The translations under genes and the position numbers were made by a program. 9,167 nt of DNA from JAWODU01 sp046483125. GTDB lineage: Bacteria; Verrucomicrobiota; Kiritimatiellia; UBA8416; JAWODU01. Below the pieces are notes generated by a model that was not told the origin of the DNA, did not search any database, and worked only from the letters and a program-made list of their open reading frames with translations. Shown here in pieces: positions 5,827 to 9,167 of the stretch. How positions within the stretch are numbered: position 1 is the stretch's first letter; each line of letters opens with the position of its first letter. The stretch is from assembly GCA_046483125.1 (NCBI GenBank), contig JAWODU010000057.1:1-9167 (forward strand), read 5' to 3'.

Positions 5827-7319
5827 TGGACACCCCGCAAAGGGTCAGGGAAAAGGTTGATAAAGCTCCCGACACGCCCGGCTGTTACATAATGAGGGAC
5901 AACAGCGGGGAAATCATTTACGTAGGCAAGGCGGTATCCCTGCGGAAACGACTGCGATCGTACTTTCGCGGGAAAACCGGGAGAAGAGACCCGAAGGTCA
6001 GAAGCCTGGTCAAGACGGTTGCCGATATTGAATATGTAACGGTGAAGAACGAGGCGGATGCCGTGCTCACCGAAGGCAGGCTTATAAAGGAGTACAGGCC
6101 GAGATTCAACGTCAGTTTCCGGGACGACAAGAGGTTTCTCATGCTGGCTTGCGACACCTCCGAACCGTTTCCCAGGCTCGAACTTCGCCGGATCAGGCGT
6201 AAAGACGGTGCGGTTTATTTCGGTCCGTACGCTTCTTCGGCGGCGGCGCGGGCGACGCTCGATTTTACCGAGAAAAAATTCGGTCTCAGGAAGTGCGCGC
6301 CCCGCCGTCCGGACGGGGAATCCTACAGGCACTGCATCAACGATATTGTTCGCTATTGCAGTGCTCCGTGTGTCGGCAAGGCAAGCGTCGAGGAGTACAT
6401 GGGCATAGTGCAGGAGGCCCTGTCCTTTCTGCGCGGCGAGCGTCCGCAATACCTCAGGGAAATACGAGAAAGTATGCAAAGGCTGGCGGAGGAAACGCGC
6501 TTCGAAGAAGCGGCGGCCCTGCGCGATACGCTGATGATGCTGGAATCGGCTGTAAAGGCAAGAACGAGAATGGCAAGAACGCCGGAGATGGAGGCGGAAG
6601 AAGGGAAAAAGGCTGTGCACGAATTGTCGGAGGGTCTCGGTATTTCCGCGCCGTCCGTATTGGAGGGATATGACGTTTCAATGATCTCGGGAACCTACGC
6701 GGTCGGAAGCATGGTGTATTTTGAAGACGGTCTGCCGCGTCGCAACAGGTACAGGCGTTTTCGAATAAAGTCGGCCAGGAGTGTGGACGATCCCGGCATG
6801 ATGCGCGAACTGATCAGGAGACGTTTCGAACGTTTAAAGAGAGAGGGCGGAAAGTACCCGGATCTTGTGCTGGTGGACGGCGGCGTAACCCAGCTTGGGG
6901 CCGCAGTCGATGAACTCGGTAAATTGGGACTGGGACATATCAGCATAGCGGGACTGGCCAAGAAACTGGAAGAAGTTCGTGTCCCGGGCAGGAGAAAACC
7001 CTTACACTTCCGTAAGGACAGTAGAGCGTTGAAGTTGCTTCAGCACCTTAGGGATGAAGCCCATCGATTCGCGCTTACGTATCACAGACGCCTCCGGGCC
7101 ATGCGGCTTAAGGAATCCGTGCTGGATGAAACTCCGGGAATCGGGCCCGGGAGAAAAAGGGATCTTCTCAGGCGCTTCGGCTCCATCCGGCGGCTTGTGA
7201 ACGCGTCTATCGAGGAAATAGGGGCCACGCCGGGAATAGGCCCGGAAACAGCCAGAACGGTTGCGGAAAAGCTGAACGGGTTGAGGAACCGAGGGGCGGT
7301 GCGGGGGCGCCGCTGTTAA
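5826..7319 (+). CDS. uvrC: Excinuclease ABC subunit C, compact form
   Basis: UvrC makes both incisions around a lesion in nucleotide excision repair with UvrA and UvrB. The GIY-YIG nuclease domain (1-95) carries PGCY, YVGKA, R40 and E83 in LTEGRLIKEYRPRFNV. Four cysteines, C157, C170, C178 and C182, match the cluster reported to bind 4Fe-4S in E. coli UvrC. The UVR motif that contacts UvrB is near 209-243 (TRFEEAAALRD). The RNase H-like nuclease keeps D283 (EGYDVS), D322, D351 (LVLVDGG) and H413 (RDEAHRF). Paired helix-hairpin-helix motifs occupy about 433-490. The length is 497 against about 610 in E. coli. The loss is concentrated between the UVR motif and D283, where only about 36 residues remain. 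The frame is open and all catalytic residues survive, so it is likely functional. ATG 5826 overlaps the upstream stop; an extra 9 codons from 5799 would be less family-like. Confidence 0.96.
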   Translation: MDTPQRVREKVDKAPDTPGCYIMRDNSGEIIYVGKAVSLRKRLRSYFRGKTGRRDPKVRSLVKTVADIEYVTVKNEADAVLTEGRLIKEYRPRFNVSFRDDKRFLMLACDTSEPFPRLELRRIRRKDGAVYFGPYASSAAARATLDFTEKKFGLRKCAPRRPDGESYRHCINDIVRYCSAPCVGKASVEEYMGIVQEALSFLRGERPQYLREIRESMQRLAEETRFEEAAALRDTLMMLESAVKARTRMARTPEMEAEEGKKAVHELSEGLGISAPSVLEGYDVSMISGTYAVGSMVYFEDGLPRRNRYRRFRIKSARSVDDPGMMRELIRRRFERLKREGGKYPDLVLVDGGVTQLGAAVDELGKLGLGHISIAGLAKKLEEVRVPGRRKPLHFRKDSRALKLLQHLRDEAHRFALTYHRRLRAMRLKESVLDETPGIGPGRKRDLLRRFGSIRRLVNASIEEIGATPGIGPETARTVAEKLNGLRNRGAVRGRRC

Positions 7320-7327
7320 GTAAACAA

Positions 7328-8308
7328 ATGCGCATTCTTATCGTGAAACTGAGTTCGCTGGGTGACATCTTTCATGCCTTACCCGCGGTTCACAGCCTGA
7401 AAACGGGCACAGGAGCTTCGATTGACTGGGTTGCAGGCGCTGAGTACGTGGAAATTGTCAACTGTTTCAACGACGTGAGCAATGTTATTTCGTTTCCCAG
7501 AAAAGGTTTTTTCCGGAAGTTCAGAGAATTCCGGGCCGATTTGCGGAAAAATTCATACGATTACGTAATCGACCTGCAGGGGCTGTTCAAAAGCGGAGTT
7601 GTCACTTTCCTGGCGCGGGGGAACAGAAAAGCGGGCCCGTCGTTTCACAGGGAGTTTTCGCGCATTTTCTACAAGGAAACAGCGGGCGCGCGCGACAAAA
7701 ACCGCCACGCGGTGGAAGAGTGCCTGGAAGTTGCAGTGGAAACGGGCGGGAAGAGGATCGAACCGGTTTTCCCGGTTACGTTTCCGGAAAGTAAAATCGC
7801 ACCTGAACGGCCGGCGGTGGCAATTCTGAGCGGGGCAAGGTGGCCGACGAAAATATGGCCTGCCGGACGTTTCGCGGAGGCGGCAAAGAGGCTGATGCGG
7901 GAAAACGGCGCAGACATTTACCTTCTGGGCGGCAAAGATGACGTGGATATATGCCGGAGCGTCGCCGGAAAGCTGGGAGGCAAGGCGCACAATTTATGCG
8001 GAAAAACGTCGCTCTGTGAACTTGGAGGGATTCTGAAAGAAATGGACCTTCTGATAGCTAATGATTCCGGACCCGTGCACATGTCGGCGGCAGTGGGGAC
8101 GCCGGTTCTGGCCGTTTTCGGTCCGACCGATCCGCGCCGAACGGGTCCTTACGGCAAAGGGCACCGTGTGATAACCGGCGATACCGTTTGCAGGCCGTGC
8201 TTTAAGCGTCGGTGTTCAAAAGCGAGACTGCAGTGCATGGAATCAATAACAGCGGAAGAGGTGTCGGCGACAGCGGGCGAAATGCTCGAGCAAGGCCGGC
8301 GGCGTTAA
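7328..8308 (+). CDS. Glycosyltransferase family 9, ADP-heptose:LPS heptosyltransferase-like
   Basis: Family 9 enzymes move heptose from an ADP-sugar to the inner core of lipopolysaccharide on the cytoplasmic face of the inner membrane. The 326 residues form two Rossmann-like halves. The N-terminal MRILIVKLSSLGDIFHALPA holds the conserved D13, proposed base in heptosyltransferase I. The second half has RWPTKIWP (171-178), NDSGPVHMSAA with D246 and H251, and GTPVLAVFGPTDPRRTGPYG, the nucleotide-sugar site. A C-terminal cysteine set, C288, C291, C296 and C303, follows a CxxC...C...CM pattern seen in other family members. WaaC-like is the nearest guess but WaaF-like or another sugar specificity cannot be excluded. 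ATG 7328 is 8 nt after the uvrC stop with no good ribosome site, so coupling to uvrC translation is likely. It implies a Gram-negative outer membrane. Confidence 0.92.
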   Translation: MRILIVKLSSLGDIFHALPAVHSLKTGTGASIDWVAGAEYVEIVNCFNDVSNVISFPRKGFFRKFREFRADLRKNSYDYVIDLQGLFKSGVVTFLARGNRKAGPSFHREFSRIFYKETAGARDKNRHAVEECLEVAVETGGKRIEPVFPVTFPESKIAPERPAVAILSGARWPTKIWPAGRFAEAAKRLMRENGADIYLLGGKDDVDICRSVAGKLGGKAHNLCGKTSLCELGGILKEMDLLIANDSGPVHMSAAVGTPVLAVFGPTDPRRTGPYGKGHRVITGDTVCRPCFKRRCSKARLQCMESITAEEVSATAGEMLEQGRRR

Positions 8309-8525
8309 TTTTTCTGAAGATAAAAGGAGCGGGAAACGTATTGCAGGTAAGTAGAATAGTTGAAAGTACGTTGTAATAACAGCTACTGTCAAAAGTTCTT
8401 AAAAAAATGGATGCAGGACGAGTTGGGACACTTAATCGTACACTTAACCGCCACCCTTTGTCGTATACGCACGAGCGGGTCACCCTCGCGCCTACCGCCT
8501 GATATACACCAACGGAGACCCTTGC
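8309..8525. other. Intergenic gap containing a probable sequence junction
   Basis: No convincing gene fills this gap. AGGAG at 8325-8329 precedes TTG 8341, but that frame gives only 11 residues before TAA 8374-8376, possibly a cut-off fifth operon gene. Bases 8309-8410 are AT-rich; from about 8450 the base use resembles the GC-rich tolQ. A 31-codon frame, ATG 8407 to TGA 8500-8502, ends 23 nt before tolQ but is unrecognised and straddles the change. The break between block B and block C most likely lies between 8377 and 8480. Confidence 0.5.
8428..8451 (+). repeat. Imperfect 12-bp tandem repeat
   Basis: ACACTTAATCGT (8428-8439) is followed directly by ACACTTAACCGC (8440-8451), 10 of 12 bases identical. 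It sits in the suspected junction. Similar GGGACACTTAA-type motifs occur in dispersed repeats and element ends of some bacteria, which I state only from memory. No insertion sequence gene is near. Confidence 0.4.
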
Positions 8526-9167
8526 GTGCAGGAACAGCTCAGCCTCCTCGATCTTGTGATCAACGCCAGTTTTGTGGTGCAGCTCGTGATGCTGCTGCTG
8601 CTCATGGCTTCTGTAATTTCCTGGTACATGATCGTGCAGCGCGTGATTTATTTCCGCAACTCCCGCGACGACATGCTGGCGTTTGAAGAGCAGTTCTGGT
8701 CTGGTATCGATCTTGCCGAGCTCTACCGGGAGGGCAACGAGCGGGCCAGCGAAGGCGGCGTCATTCTGGGGATGGAGAGCATTTTCCGCTCCGGTTTCAA
8801 GGAATTTTCCCGCCTTGCGCAGCAGTCCGACATGGATGCCGAAGCCGTGGTCGAGGGCGCACGTCGCGCGATGCGTGTCGCCACCCTGCGCGAGGAGGAG
8901 CGTCTGGAGCAGAACCTGCCATTTCTCGCCTCTGTCGGGTCAACCAGCCCCTATATTGGGCTGTTCGGCACGGTCTGGGGCATCATGCACTCGTTCCGCG
9001 GCCTGGCGAACGCGACCCAGGCGACCCTCGCCACCGTTGCGCCGGGCATCTCCGAGGCCCTGATTGCTACCGCAATGGGCCTGTTTGCCGCCATTCCCGC
9101 AGTCATGGCCTACAATCGCTTCGCTGCGCGGGTGGATGTCTTCGAGAATCGTTACGATACCTTTGTC
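8526..9167 (+). CDS. tolQ: TolQ, inner membrane proton-channel subunit of Tol-Pal (3' end missing)
   Basis: TolQ, with TolR, uses the proton gradient to energise TolA, keeping the outer membrane attached during division. The visible 214 residues are most of the usual 225-240; the window ends before the stop. Transmembrane helix 1 is near 14-38 (FVVQLVMLLLLMASVISWYM), a cytoplasmic loop follows with FWSGIDLAELYREG and GFKEFSRL, then helix 2 (FLASVGSTSPYIGLFGTVWG) and helix 3 (PGISEALIATAMGLFAAIPA). These two carry the MotA/TolQ/ExbB proton-path signature. GTG 8526 follows CGGAG (8513-8517) by 8 nt. TolQ is favoured over ExbB or MotA by the FWSGIDL and GFKEFSRL segments, close to those of Pseudomonas-type TolQ. 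All Arg codons are CGN, unlike the AGR-rich genes upstream, and no tol neighbour precedes it, so it may not belong to the same genome. Confidence 0.92.
   Translation, partial: MQEQLSLLDLVINASFVVQLVMLLLLMASVISWYMIVQRVIYFRNSRDDMLAFEEQFWSGIDLAELYREGNERASEGGVILGMESIFRSGFKEFSRLAQQSDMDAEAVVEGARRAMRVATLREEERLEQNLPFLASVGSTSPYIGLFGTVWGIMHSFRGLANATQATLATVAPGISEALIATAMGLFAAIPAVMAYNRFAARVDVFENRYDTFV

Noticed and set aside
5048..6620. Long minus-strand frames opposite the DUF1015 gene and uvrC
   Set aside because: They oppose two clear conserved genes and show Ser/Arg/Pro-rich composition with no motifs.
8360..8686. Plus-strand frame of 108 codons running into tolQ
   Set aside because: It overlaps the start of tolQ in another frame, spans the suspected junction and has no recognisable motif.
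1..9167. CRISPR array, toxin-antitoxin pair or complete defence operon
   Set aside because: No regularly spaced repeats and no intact pair were found on either strand.

Overview
The window reads as three blocks with different histories. Block A (about 1-2160) is a decayed accessory region. Block B (2163-8308) is an ordinary chromosomal segment with intact housekeeping genes. Block C (about 8500-9167) holds the start of a tolQ gene whose protein looks gammaproteobacterial. No species can be named. Block B encodes an ADP-heptose-type glycosyltransferase, so its owner is probably Gram-negative with lipopolysaccharide. Its short UvrC and the style of the integrase in block A remind me of the PVC superphylum (Lentisphaerota, Kiritimatiellota, Verrucomicrobiota). 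That is pattern memory, not a search result.

Block A holds three broken genes. The first is a tyrosine recombinase that has lost its middle and carries a frameshift (197-851). The second is a DUF3800-like protein with a frameshift near its end (982-1960). The third is the first ~65 codons of a protein beginning with a YLDQN motif, cut by a TAG codon and then truncated (1932-2137). Directly beyond them is a tRNA-Tyr gene on the minus strand, whose 3' end faces the broken genes. This is the arrangement expected for an element that inserted at a tRNA 3' end and has since degraded.

Block B begins with tRNA-Tyr and, reading the other way, a MEMO/AmmeMemoRadiSam-B family protein with an N-terminal signal sequence. 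Shikimate kinase (aroK, minus strand) converges on it. A good sigma-70-like promoter at 4042-4070 then precedes a tight four-gene run: GNAT acetyltransferase, DUF1015 protein, a compact uvrC, and a family 9 glycosyltransferase. Gaps are 33 nt, a 1-nt overlap and 8 nt, so one transcript is likely. The run mixes DNA repair, envelope sugar transfer and two proteins of unknown substrate, so it shows no single pathway.

Between 8309 and 8525 there is no convincing gene. Codon use changes across this gap: arginine AGG/AGA is common in block B and absent from the visible tolQ. Block C may therefore be an assembly chimera or a recent transfer. I do not see a clear new biological system. The best leads are the broken DUF3800/YLDQN gene pair beside tRNA-Tyr, the junction before tolQ, and the UvrC lacking its usual central linker.
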